Source: Epsilonproteobacteria bacterium (ex Lamellibrachia satsuma)
Lineage (GTDB): Bacteria; Campylobacterota; Campylobacteria; Campylobacterales; Sulfurovaceae
Direction: 5' to 3'
Length of the DNA stretch: 45,102 nucleotides
Assembly (NCBI GenBank): GCA_003934925.1
Contig: JQIX01000022.1
Coordinates: forward strand, 1 to 45,102
Under the pieces are notes generated by a model, which was given only the letters and a program-made list of their open reading frames with translations, was not told the DNA's origin and did no database searches. The position numbers and the translations under genes were made by a program. This document shows, in pieces, positions 27,858 to 35,586 of this stretch. How positions within the stretch are numbered: the first letter of the stretch is position 1; each line of letters begins with the position of its first letter.

Positions 27858-27879
27858 GTAGGGTGTGCAATAGCACACC
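27858..27879. repeat. GTAG-headed REP-like hairpin, single copy
   Basis: GTAG, then stem GGTGTGC, loop AATA, stem GCACACC: identical over all 22 bases to unit 1 at 19223-19244. The ribosome-binding site AAGGAG (27880-27885) of a putative leader peptide follows without a gap. Confidence 0.85.
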
Positions 27880-27891
27880 AAGGAGTGTAAA

Positions 27892-27942
27892 ATGATAAGA
27901 ATTAAAATTCGATGCAGGGAGGCACTAAATGCTGAGTCGTAA
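27892..27942 (+). CDS. Possible 16-aa leader peptide of carA
   Basis: The frame ATG...TAA reads MIRIKIRCREALNAES and has a strong ribosome site (AAGGAG) six bases before its ATG. It contains three arginine codons (AGA, CGA, AGG) and its last 14 bases overlap the carA start in another frame, so translation could be coupled. Carbamoyl phosphate feeds arginine and pyrimidine synthesis, which makes an arginine-sensitive leader conceivable. I see no clear alternative terminator, and a chance frame is possible. Confidence 0.4.
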   Translation: MIRIKIRCREALNAES

Positions 27943-29056
27943 AAAAGTAAGCTTATATTTTGAAAACGGATTAATGCTTGAAGCAAAAAGTTTCGGTGCA
28001 GATGGAACTTCAGTAGGTGAAATCGTATTTAATACTTCTATGACCGGGTATCAGGAGATCGTTACCGATCCTTCTTATGCGGGACAGTTCGTAACATTTA
28101 CAATGCCGGAAATTGGTAATGTAGGATGTAATGCACAAGATATGGAAAGTAAAGGTGCTCATTGCAAGGGGATCATCGTTCGTACTTATCAGGATAGACC
28201 CTCTAACTTCAGATGTGAAGAGACACTGGCAGAGTTGCTTAAAAGAGAGAATGTACTTGGAATTTCAGATATTGATACACGGTTTTTAACGAAGATGCTC
28301 AGATCTGAAGGGGCCATGATGATGGTGGCTTCCACTGAAATACATGATGAAGCAGAACTTAAAAAAGTATTGGAGTCTTCTCCTCGTATTGAAGAAGTAA
28401 ACTATATTGAACAGGTAAGTACCAAAGAGTCTTATGTACATGCAGAGGCGCGCTATAACACAAATACATTTGAATATGATGCACCTCAAACAACAAAGAA
28501 GATCATTGCATTGGACTTTGGTATAAAAAGAAATATCTTGAATGAACTAACACATGCAGGAATGGAAGTCACCGTTGTACCGAACTCTATGTCTGCCGAA
28601 GAGATCATTGCCAAGGTAGAAACAAAAGAGATCGATGGCGTATTTTTGTCAAACGGTCCCGGGGATCCTCTTATCTTAAAAGAAGAACAAGAGAAGATCA
28701 AAAAACTAATTGCTGCCAAAATACCGTTGTTCGGTATCTGTTTGGGACATCAGCTCCTGTCTATCTCTCATGGATATGATACCTATAAACTGAAGTTCGG
28801 CCACCATGGTGGGAACCATCCTGTAAAAAATACGATCACAGGAGCAGTAGAGATCACAGCACAGAACCACAACTATAATGTACCTGACAACATTACAGAA
28901 GTGGCAATAGTAACACATGTGAACCTTTTTGACAATACGATTGAGGGACTCAAATATAACGATTCTCGGATCATGTCGGTACAGCATCACCCGGAAGCAA
29001 GTCCCGGACCGCATGAAAGTGCCTACATCTTTGGTGAATTTGCAAAGATGTTGTAA
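27929..29056 (+). CDS. carA: Carbamoyl-phosphate synthase small (glutaminase) subunit, 375 aa
   Basis: Hydrolyses glutamine and passes ammonia to the large subunit CarB for carbamoyl phosphate synthesis (arginine and pyrimidine pathways). The N-terminal CarA domain has FNTSMTGYQEI(V)TDPSYAGQ at about 34-52. The class I glutamine amidotransferase half has SNGPGDP (241-247), the nucleophile C271 in FGICLGHQL, and H354/E356 in QHHPEASPGP, so the triad is complete. The start is backed by AGGGAGG seven bases upstream (27916-27922). carB does not follow; ddl does. A REP hairpin and a candidate leader peptide precede it. Confidence 0.96.
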   Translation: MLSRKKVSLYFENGLMLEAKSFGADGTSVGEIVFNTSMTGYQEIVTDPSYAGQFVTFTMPEIGNVGCNAQDMESKGAHCKGIIVRTYQDRPSNFRCEETLAELLKRENVLGISDIDTRFLTKMLRSEGAMMMVASTEIHDEAELKKVLESSPRIEEVNYIEQVSTKESYVHAEARYNTNTFEYDAPQTTKKIIALDFGIKRNILNELTHAGMEVTVVPNSMSAEEIIAKVETKEIDGVFLSNGPGDPLILKEEQEKIKKLIAAKIPLFGICLGHQLLSISHGYDTYKLKFGHHGGNHPVKNTITGAVEITAQNHNYNVPDNITEVAIVTHVNLFDNTIEGLKYNDSRIMSVQHHPEASPGPHESAYIFGEFAKML

Positions 29057-29126
29057 AAAATATTAAATAATGTTGTGGTGAACGCCCTTGAAAGCGAAGT
29101 GATTCGAGAGCCACGACGACTTTTGT

Positions 29127-29146
29127 TTACTTTTCTAGAAAAGTAA
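29127..29146. repeat. 20-bp perfect palindrome, member of a dispersed repeat
   Basis: TTACTTTTCTAGAAAAGTAA equals its own reverse complement. With the flank GACGACTTTTGT before and GTGGAATGA after, it aligns to the reverse complement of the palindrome around 41695-41718 (GACGATTTTTTGTC before, AAGAATAA after), so both look like copies of one extragenic family. It lies in the 150-base gap between carA and ddl. Confidence 0.65.
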
Positions 29147-29206
29147 GTGGAATGATACTGCCACAAGTGGAGTAATAGGGCATTTAGAATAACAAAAGGA
29201 TATCAA

Positions 29207-30247
29207 ATGAACATAGCAATCCTATTTGGAGGGTCAAGCTTTGAGCACGAGATCAGCATTGTCTCTGCTATCACCATGAAAAAAGTACTCAAAAAAAGCA
29301 ACCTTATTTATATTTTTGTGGATTCAAATAGAGAATTCTATCTGATAGATACAAAAACCATTAATTCTAAACTCTTTTCTTCGGGAGAGTATAAAAAGAG
29401 TAAACAGTTAACGCTTAAAAAAGGCGGGTTTTTTACAGAGGGAATGTTTGGAAGCAAAAAAATAGAGTTTGATGTTGCATTGAATCTTGTTCATGGTAGA
29501 GATGGAGAGGATGGAAAGATCGCTTCTCTTATGGAGTTTTTTAATATTTCATTCATCTCTCCACGCCTTGAAGCCTCTGCCTTAAGTTACAATAAACTCT
29601 ATACGAAATTTCTGGCAGAAAGCTTAGGTGTAAAAACAGTAGCCTATGAGCATCTCTCTAAAAATGATGAAAGAAAGATCTCTATGGAATATCCGATCAT
29701 CATTAAGCCGGTGCGTCTTGGCAGCAGTATCGGTGTGAGTATCGTAAGAAATGAAAGTGAGTTGGATTATGCACTGGATGTGGCATTCGAATTCGATACA
29801 GATGTAATCATTGAACCGTTCATAGAAGGTGTTCGTGAATATAATCAGGCAGGTTCCTATACCAATGTATGGGAACTTTCTATTGTTGAAGAACCACAGA
29901 AAGAAGAGTTTCTGGATTTTGAGAAGAAATATATGGATTTTTCAAGAGATTCACAGGTTTTAGCTGCAGATATCTCTGATGATCTCAAAGTGAAGATCCA
30001 GGAAAGTTTCAAAAAGATCTATGACCCTCTATTTAAAGGGAGTATTATACGTTGTGATTTTTTTGTAGTGGATGATGAAGTCTTTTTAAATGAAATAAAT
30101 CCTATTCCCGGATCCATGGCGAATTATCTTTTTGATGATTTTGAAGGGATGGTTCACAGACTTTCAAAACATTTACCGAGCGAACAGAAGATCACCGTTA
30201 ATTACGACTATATTCACTCTATCCAAAGTGCAAAAGGGAAAGTATAA
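29207..30247 (+). CDS. ddl: D-alanine--D-alanine ligase, 346 aa
   Basis: ATP-grasp enzyme making the D-Ala-D-Ala dipeptide for peptidoglycan. The start AILFGGSSFEHEISIVSA carries the family Glu and Ser, LVHGRDGEDGKI is near 95-107, and the ATP-binding IIKPVRLGSSIGVSIV is near 165-180. The metal ligands are in EINPIPGSMANYLF near 300-313, where the last part positions the substrate. The length is like that of Campylobacter Ddl. The ribosome site AAAGGA precedes the ATG. Probably its own short transcription unit. Confidence 0.95.
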   Translation: MNIAILFGGSSFEHEISIVSAITMKKVLKKSNLIYIFVDSNREFYLIDTKTINSKLFSSGEYKKSKQLTLKKGGFFTEGMFGSKKIEFDVALNLVHGRDGEDGKIASLMEFFNISFISPRLEASALSYNKLYTKFLAESLGVKTVAYEHLSKNDERKISMEYPIIIKPVRLGSSIGVSIVRNESELDYALDVAFEFDTDVIIEPFIEGVREYNQAGSYTNVWELSIVEEPQKEEFLDFEKKYMDFSRDSQVLAADISDDLKVKIQESFKKIYDPLFKGSIIRCDFFVVDDEVFLNEINPIPGSMANYLFDDFEGMVHRLSKHLPSEQKITVNYDYIHSIQSAKGKV

Positions 30248-30412
30248 TATGCTTTTTTTAGTGGTTTAATAGGAGTAATTTACTCTTACTTGAACCTTGA
30301 ATTCTTCCGATGTGACAGTCATTTGTGTTGATTTTCCGTGCATTGTTAAAAATAATTTAACAAATCTTTTTTACACCTTCTTATTTTAAGCTTTATATGT
30401 GAAAAAAAAACC

Positions 30413-30418
30413 TATAAT
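30413..30418 (+). promoter_or_regulatory. Probable -10 box of the cbb3 oxidase operon
   Basis: TATAAT lies 80 bases upstream of the preferred ccoN start, inside an AT-rich region with an A-tract just before it. The roughly 70-base leader may carry regulation, but no clear FNR-type palindrome is visible near it. Confidence 0.5.
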
Positions 30419-30492
30419 TAAGTCGAATGTTGTCAAATCATGTCAAATCATGGTTTATGTATGGCAGCATAAATTTTTACAAGGGGGTATGC

Positions 30493-31959
30493 ATGCAATC
30501 AAATGCAGCATTAGAATACGACTACACAGTAGCAAAATTGTTTACATATACAACAATTGTGTTTGGATTAGTGGGTATGTTAATTGGTACGCTTATCGCG
30601 GCTCAAATGGCATTTCCTGAGTTGAACTACTTATTGGGTGAATATGGGACTTTTTCAAGATTAAGACCATTGCACACAAATGTAGTTATTTATGGATTTA
30701 TGTTAAGTGGAATCTGGGCAACGGGTTACTACTTTATGCAAAGGGTGTTGAAAGTTTCCATGGCGGAGTCAAAACTGGCAATGTTCTTGGGTAAATTTCA
30801 CTTTGTGGTTTATCTTGTTATAGCAACAGGAATGGTAGTTTCTCTATTTATGGGAATCACGACAACAAAAGAATACGCACAAATGGAATGGCCACTGGAT
30901 ATACTTGTGGTTGTTGTCTGGGTAACTTGGGGTCTATGGATGTTTACACTTATTGGAATTAGAAGAGAGAAAGCACTTTATATTTCAGTATGGTACTATA
31001 TAGCAACATTCTTAGGTGTGGCTATGCTCTATCTTTTCAATAACATGGAAGTACCTACTTACTTTGCATCAGGCGGTGTTGGTGCCATTACTCACTCGGT
31101 TTCTATGTATGCCGGTACAAATGATGCCATGGTTCAATGGTGGTGGGGGCATAATGCAGTTGCATTCGTCTTTACTGTGCCTATCGTTGGTATGATCTAT
31201 TATTTCCTTCCAAAAGAGTCCGGACAAGCGGTTTATTCATATAAATTGTCACTTCTCTCTTTCTGGGGATTGATGTTTGTTTATCTTTGGGCTGGCGGTC
31301 ACCACCTGCTTTGGTCAACAGTACCTGACTGGGTACAGACAATGGCGTCTATTTTCTCTGTTATCTTGATCCTTCCTTCATGGGGTTCTGCGATCAATAT
31401 GCTTCTTACTATGAAAGGTGAGTGGAATCAGTTAACTGAGAACCCAATTATTAAATTCTTGATTTTGGCTTCTACATTCTATATGTTGTCAACACTTGAA
31501 GGACCAATTCAGGCAGTTAAATCTGTCAATGCAATTGCACACTTCACAGACTGGATCCCTGGACACGTGCATGATGGTGTACTTGGTTGGGTTGCATTTA
31601 TGGTATTCTCAGGACTTTATCATATGGCACCAAGAATCTTTAAAAGAGAGATCTATTCTAAAAGTCTTATTGAAGCACAATTTTGGATTCAGACAACAGC
31701 CGTTGTTCTTTACTTTACTTCTATGTGGATCGCAGGTATCACGCAGGGTATGATGTGGAGAGCGGTAGATGAGTATGGTAACTTGATGTATTCATTCATC
31801 GATACTGTTACGGTACTTCACCCTTACTATGCGATCAGAGCTCTTGCTGGAGTCCTCTTTATGATTGGACTTGTAATGTTCGCTTACAATATGATAATGA
31901 CTATGGCTGCTTCTAAAAAACTTACAGAAGAACCACAGTTCAGATCACCTATGGCATAA
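30493..31959 (+). CDS. ccoN: Cytochrome c oxidase, cbb3-type, subunit I, 488 aa
   Basis: The catalytic heme-copper subunit in the inner membrane, reducing O2 to water with low-potential c-type electrons and pumping protons. About twelve membrane helices are present. Invariant histidines are visible in RPLHTNVVIYGF (heme b ligand), QWWWGHNAVAFVF (CuB and the Tyr/His region), GGHHLLW (CuB pair) and TDWIPGHVHDGVLGW. I choose the ATG at 30493, because AAGGGGG is correctly spaced just upstream. A frame extending to 30427 has no ribosome site and adds an unconvincing 22 residues. First gene of the ccoNOQP operon. Confidence 0.96.
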   Translation: MQSNAALEYDYTVAKLFTYTTIVFGLVGMLIGTLIAAQMAFPELNYLLGEYGTFSRLRPLHTNVVIYGFMLSGIWATGYYFMQRVLKVSMAESKLAMFLGKFHFVVYLVIATGMVVSLFMGITTTKEYAQMEWPLDILVVVVWVTWGLWMFTLIGIRREKALYISVWYYIATFLGVAMLYLFNNMEVPTYFASGGVGAITHSVSMYAGTNDAMVQWWWGHNAVAFVFTVPIVGMIYYFLPKESGQAVYSYKLSLLSFWGLMFVYLWAGGHHLLWSTVPDWVQTMASIFSVILILPSWGSAINMLLTMKGEWNQLTENPIIKFLILASTFYMLSTLEGPIQAVKSVNAIAHFTDWIPGHVHDGVLGWVAFMVFSGLYHMAPRIFKREIYSKSLIEAQFWIQTTAVVLYFTSMWIAGITQGMMWRAVDEYGNLMYSFIDTVTVLHPYYAIRALAGVLFMIGLVMFAYNMIMTMAASKKLTEEPQFRSPMA

Positions 31960-31970
31960 GGAGGTAGGTT

Positions 31971-32636
31971 ATGTTTCATTGGTTAGAAAAAAATCCATTC
32001 TTTTTTGCGGTAGGTGTATTCCTAGTTATCGCTTTTGCCGGTCTTGTGACAATACTTCCAAACTTTGCGGAGTCAGCAAGACCTCTTAAAGGGCTTAAAC
32101 CTTATACAGTACTTGAATTAGCAGGTAAAAATGTTTATATGAAAGATCAGTGTATTGCTTGTCACTCGCAGCTGATCCGTCCATTTAAAGCAGAAACTGA
32201 CAGATATGGCCAGTATTCACTTTCTGGTGAGTATGCGTATGACAGACCGTTCCTTTGGGGTTCAAAAAGAACAGGTCCGGACCTTCACCGTGTAGGAAAC
32301 TACAGAACAACTGACTGGCATGAAAATCACATGTGGGAACCGACATCGGTTGTACCCGGATCTATTATGCCGGCATACAAACATCAGTTTACAAACATTG
32401 CAGATATCGCAACGGCTTATGCAGAAGCGGTTACAGTTAAAAATGTATTTAAAACACCATATGGCAATGATATTCAGCCGGGTGTAAAAGCATTCGAGGC
32501 CTATAAGCCAAAAGTATTGGCAGAGGCTAAAAAGATCGCTGCAGATATGAAAAACAAAGATGTTAAAGATGCCGTTGCAGCAGGGAAGATCCCTGAAATC
32601 GTAGCATTGATTGCATATCTTAATAGATTGAAGTAG
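31971..32636 (+). CDS. ccoO: Cytochrome c oxidase, cbb3-type, mono-heme subunit II, 221 aa
   Basis: Membrane-anchored c-type cytochrome delivering electrons to CcoN. An N-terminal anchor helix (residues about 10-30) is followed by a periplasmic domain with one heme-attachment site, CIACH at 61-65, and the downstream Met ligand region GSIMPAYKH. The family landmark RPFKAETDRYG is present. A perfect AAGGAGG ribosome site lies just upstream of its ATG, after the ccoN stop. Confidence 0.96.
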   Translation: MFHWLEKNPFFFAVGVFLVIAFAGLVTILPNFAESARPLKGLKPYTVLELAGKNVYMKDQCIACHSQLIRPFKAETDRYGQYSLSGEYAYDRPFLWGSKRTGPDLHRVGNYRTTDWHENHMWEPTSVVPGSIMPAYKHQFTNIADIATAYAEAVTVKNVFKTPYGNDIQPGVKAFEAYKPKVLAEAKKIAADMKNKDVKDAVAAGKIPEIVALIAYLNRLK

Positions 32637-32645
32637 TAAGAAAAA

Positions 32646-32861
32646 ATGGATATTAGAGAACTTCAAGCGTATGCTACTCTCTTTGCAACCATTATTCTGG
32701 CGGTAGTACTGTATTGGTATATCGTATATCTTTACAGAAGTGAAAAAAAAGGGGAGAAGGATTACGAGAAACTAGGAGATATTGCACTGGATGATGAAAT
32801 TCATAGCAAGCCTATTAATACAAGTGATCCTCTCCCAGAAAAAAAGGAGCGAAATAAATGA
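32646..32861 (+). CDS. ccoQ: Cytochrome c oxidase, cbb3-type, subunit IV (CcoQ), 71 aa
   Basis: One membrane helix near residues 10-30 (FATIILAVVLYWYIVYLYRS), followed by a charged cytoplasmic tail with ERNK at the end. The length, topology and position between ccoO and ccoP are those of CcoQ, which helps assembly or stability of the oxidase. The sequence itself is not conserved enough to prove identity. It overlaps ccoP by four bases (ATGA). Confidence 0.82.
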   Translation: MDIRELQAYATLFATIILAVVLYWYIVYLYRSEKKGEKDYEKLGDIALDDEIHSKPINTSDPLPEKKERNK

Positions 32862-33751
32862 ATGCGTTAGTAATAAAAGCATTGGCTTTTGCAGGTGTAC
32901 TGATCGTGGCTACACTTGTTGTTATAAAGCAAATGAATATAGATTTGAGTGATCCTGTTAACATGATTACTTTCATTGGTGCAGTAGCGATCGCGGTACT
33001 CGCATTTGGTGTCTCTGCAAAATATATTGCACAGATGAAAACAGATACAGCAAGTGGTGAGCTTGCGGAAGAGAACTGGGATGGTATCGGTGAGTATAAA
33101 AATGAACTTCCCGGTGGATGGGCATACTCATTTTTAGGAACAATGATCTGGGGAATGTGGTATTTTACTTTAGGGTACCCAGTAAACAGTTTTAGTCAGA
33201 TCGGTCAGTGGAATGAAGAAGTAAAAGCCTACAATGCAAAGTTTGAGGCAACAAACAAAAATGCAGATGCAGCGACTTTGCAGCAAATGGGTGAGTCTAT
33301 CTTCCTTGTACAATGTGCACCGTGTCACGGTACAACAGGTGATGGGCTTTCAGGAAAAGCACATGATTTTGTAGATGGTAGAATTTCTAAGAAGCAAGTA
33401 CTTGCTGTGATTAAAAATGGTTCAAACCAATTGGGTTACCAAATGGGTGCGATGCCTCCAATGATGGCTCAAGGCAAAGATGCTGAAGATATCGCAGCCT
33501 ATGTAGCCGGCGGTATGAAGGGTGAACAGCCTGCAGCATTTGCGGCATGTGCTTCTTGTCACGGAGCAGACGGTAAAGGGATGAATGGTATGGCTGCCAA
33601 TATTGCAGACTATGATGAAAACCTTATCACCCATGTGATCAAAAACGGTAAAAAAGGTGCGATCGGTACGATGCCGGCATTCCATGATAGAATGACTCCA
33701 GTACAGATCAAAGCTTTGGCTACTTACATTAAATCATTAAAAGGAGAATAA
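32858..33751 (+). CDS. ccoP: Cytochrome c oxidase, cbb3-type, di-heme subunit III, 297 aa
   Basis: Two N-terminal membrane helices (about residues 5-22 and 36-54), then ENWDGI(G)EYKNELPGGW, the CcoP landmark, a further hydrophobic stretch, and a periplasmic part with two cytochrome c domains. The heme sites are CAPCH at 153-157 and CASCH at 231-235, with Met ligands in AMPPM and TMPAF. It receives electrons from soluble cytochrome c and passes them to CcoO. The start overlaps the ccoQ stop. Confidence 0.96.
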   Translation: MNALVIKALAFAGVLIVATLVVIKQMNIDLSDPVNMITFIGAVAIAVLAFGVSAKYIAQMKTDTASGELAEENWDGIGEYKNELPGGWAYSFLGTMIWGMWYFTLGYPVNSFSQIGQWNEEVKAYNAKFEATNKNADAATLQQMGESIFLVQCAPCHGTTGDGLSGKAHDFVDGRISKKQVLAVIKNGSNQLGYQMGAMPPMMAQGKDAEDIAAYVAGGMKGEQPAAFAACASCHGADGKGMNGMAANIADYDENLITHVIKNGKKGAIGTMPAFHDRMTPVQIKALATYIKSLKGE

Positions 33752-33752
33752 G

Positions 33753-33989
33753 ATGGCAGTAACTGAAAATACAAACAGATCCGTATTTAGTCTTCATGGT
33801 GTTACAGGTATGTTGATCGCAACCGTTTTGTTGCTTTCTATTCTTGCATTCCTTACAGTATGGAATATTGGTGTACAACAAAAGAATGCTAGTAACTTTT
33901 ATGATCCGGCACCAATTACAAGTAATTTGGACAATGTAAAATCACATAGCAAAGAAAATGCAAATTTCGCATTTAAAGATGCTAAATAA
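33753..33989 (+). CDS. DUF4006-type membrane protein of the cbb3 cluster, 78 aa
   Basis: One membrane helix at about residues 18-40 (VTGMLIATVLLLSILAFLTV), then a soluble Asn/Lys/Asp-rich tail of about 35 residues. A short protein of this form, annotated DUF4006, commonly follows ccoP in Campylobacterota, which is the main basis for the name. It is probably an accessory or assembly component of the oxidase. It begins one base after the ccoP stop codon. Confidence 0.75.
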   Translation: MAVTENTNRSVFSLHGVTGMLIATVLLLSILAFLTVWNIGVQQKNASNFYDPAPITSNLDNVKSHSKENANFAFKDAK

Positions 33990-34007
33990 TTCATAAAAGG
34001 ATAAAAA

Positions 34008-34109
34008 ATGATTAGAATTATGGATAAAGTACTTGCTTTAGGGTTAGTTATTATGGCAGCTTTTACATTATGGGCTGTGTTGACACCAAACCATCTTTAT
34101 ATAGGCTAA
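34008..34109 (+). CDS. 33-aa single-helix membrane peptide in the cbb3 operon
   Basis: A short frame starts at ATG 34008, after the ribosome site AAAAGGA seven bases upstream, and stops at TAA 34107-34109. Its middle (VLALGLVIMAAFTLWAVL) is one clean membrane helix. Spacing is tight on both sides (18 bases to the DUF4006-type gene, three bases to the next ATG), so it is read as an operon member. It is too short for most gene finders. It could be an assembly peptide comparable in size to known small oxidase subunits; this is inference. Confidence 0.65.
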   Translation: MIRIMDKVLALGLVIMAAFTLWAVLTPNHLYIG

Positions 34110-34112
34110 ACA

Positions 34113-34742
34113 ATGATCAAAGTTCAAGTAAGGTACGTCTTGCTTGCTTTGTTACTTCCACTTCTTCTGAATGCAACACATATTCTCAAAGATAACCTTT
34201 TAAAACCTGAAGCTTCAAAACTTATTGAGCAAATGGGAGATGAATTATTTTCAAAAACAGGAATAAATGGGTATGTGGTAGCAACCAATGAAAATTTCCC
34301 TCAGGGGGCTAATTTGGTAGCATACAGCAAGAAGTATGAATTTAATATAAGCAAGCCCTATGTAATGTTGATTTTTGCACCCAATGCAATCATTACAAAA
34401 GAATCTGGTCAAAAAGGAAGAGTAGCGATTATTCCTTCTTCAAAAGATATTGCAAGCCTTTATAGCAAAAGTGATGTCATGGACGCAACGATTGATGTTG
34501 TGGCAGCAAAAGATGATAACACAAAAGAAGATAAGTTCAATATTGGTATTGTCCAAGGGTTTTCAGAATTGGCAGACCAAATAGCCTCTTCAAAAAATAT
34601 GAAGTTAAAGACAACGATCCCCAACGATACAAGAACTATGATCGGATATGTTAAGATTTTAGTATTTATTGGTGCATTTTTTGTACTGTGGATATTTATT
34701 TTACGACCACTATGGATGAGGATAAAAAATGGCAAACAATAA
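34113..34742 (+). CDS. Periplasmic protein with C-terminal membrane anchor in the cbb3 operon, 209 aa
   Basis: A signal peptide (about residues 1-21, ending LLNATH) and a C-terminal helix near 176-198, followed by a basic end (RPLWMRIKNGKQ), indicate a periplasmic domain held in the inner membrane. The domain pattern (a helix with EQMGDELFSKTGINGYVVATN, then FNISKPYVMLIFAPNA) resembles TPM-type domains, but only weakly. Its position between the small peptide gene and fixH suggests a role in oxidase maturation. The last 14 bases overlap the next gene. Confidence 0.7.
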   Translation: MIKVQVRYVLLALLLPLLLNATHILKDNLLKPEASKLIEQMGDELFSKTGINGYVVATNENFPQGANLVAYSKKYEFNISKPYVMLIFAPNAIITKESGQKGRVAIIPSSKDIASLYSKSDVMDATIDVVAAKDDNTKEDKFNIGIVQGFSELADQIASSKNMKLKTTIPNDTRTMIGYVKILVFIGAFFVLWIFILRPLWMRIKNGKQ

Positions 34743-35277
34743 AGAAAAAACCTATTGGCCACATATGATCATGGGCTTTTTGTTGATAGGAATAACCTTA
34801 GGGTATTGGACAGTGAAATCAGCAGTTTCTGTTCCTGTGCAAAAGTCAAATGAATATATGATGAAGTACCAGCAGGCTGATATGAACATTAATACTATTT
34901 TAGAAAAGAAGGCACTGTTTGATAAACATTACACCATAGAACTTATGGATGCCAAAATGTTTACAGAGAAGATAGCTTATTCGAAAGTTGGAAAAGAACG
35001 TCAATCTGTTGTGTTGGCAAAAGGTAAGAATGCTTTTGTTTATAATGTCGTTCAAAAAGACGGTACAGTGATCTCGGATGCCAATGTTACTTTTTTACTG
35101 ACAAGACCACATACAAGAAAAGATGATGTTTACATCGAAAATATACCTTTTGTAGATGGGCAGTATAAAGTAGAAAATATAGATGTGGTAAAACCCGGGA
35201 GATACACGCTCCAACTAAGAGCCAAAATAGGTGATGCTGTCGGATATTCAAATATATCTGCCTACCTGAAACCTTAA
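34729..35277 (+). CDS. fixH: FixH family protein, 182 aa
   Basis: One N-terminal membrane helix (about residues 12-30: MIMGFLLIGITLGYWTV), then a periplasmic beta-rich domain with the FixH-like ending VDGQYKVENIDVVKPGRYTL. FixH (CcoH) proteins are needed for assembly and stability of cbb3 oxidases. The gene overlaps the previous one by 14 bases and is the last of the oxidase operon. I do not see a strong terminator after it. Confidence 0.78.
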   Translation: MANNKEKTYWPHMIMGFLLIGITLGYWTVKSAVSVPVQKSNEYMMKYQQADMNINTILEKKALFDKHYTIELMDAKMFTEKIAYSKVGKERQSVVLAKGKNAFVYNVVQKDGTVISDANVTFLLTRPHTRKDDVYIENIPFVDGQYKVENIDVVKPGRYTLQLRAKIGDAVGYSNISAYLKP

Positions 35278-35328
35278 ATCGGTTAACCTTATCGTGGTAT
35301 GCTACATTTTATTTTAAGATGAGATACC

Positions 35329-35559
35329 ATGATGTCCAAATTCACTACCACACTTCTTTTTAATCTCTTTGTTTATCTTGCCTATAAAATTATCGATGCC
35401 TTATTTGCTTTTTTAAACCTCTATTCCAATCCAAAATTGGGGGAAACACTCTCTATTATGCCTACAACGGGAGATGTAGTACTTATTGCTCTTAATATCC
35501 TGCTCTCATCACTCCTTAGCATTTATTTACTTTATGAGATCAAAGCCAAAATAGTATAG
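35329..35559 (+). CDS. Small two-helix membrane protein, 76 aa
   Basis: Two hydrophobic helices, at about residues 6-26 and 50-70, end in a basic tail (EIKAKIV). The start could be the Met at 35329 or the next one at 35332. AAGATGAGA lies a few bases upstream. No family recognised. It sits 27 bases before addB and may share its transcript, though nothing links it to recombination. A possible -10-like TTATACT at 35573-35579, directly before addB, suggests addB may have its own promoter. Confidence 0.5.
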   Translation: MMSKFTTTLLFNLFVYLAYKIIDALFAFLNLYSNPKLGETLSIMPTTGDVVLIALNILLSSLLSIYLLYEIKAKIV

Positions 35560-35586
35560 CCTCTAGTTTATGTTATACTTCAATGC

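Noticed and set aside
30427-30492. N-terminal extension of ccoN from the ATG at 30427
   Set aside because: No ribosome site there, and the added residues do not resemble CcoN; AAGGGGG before 30493 is clearly better placed.
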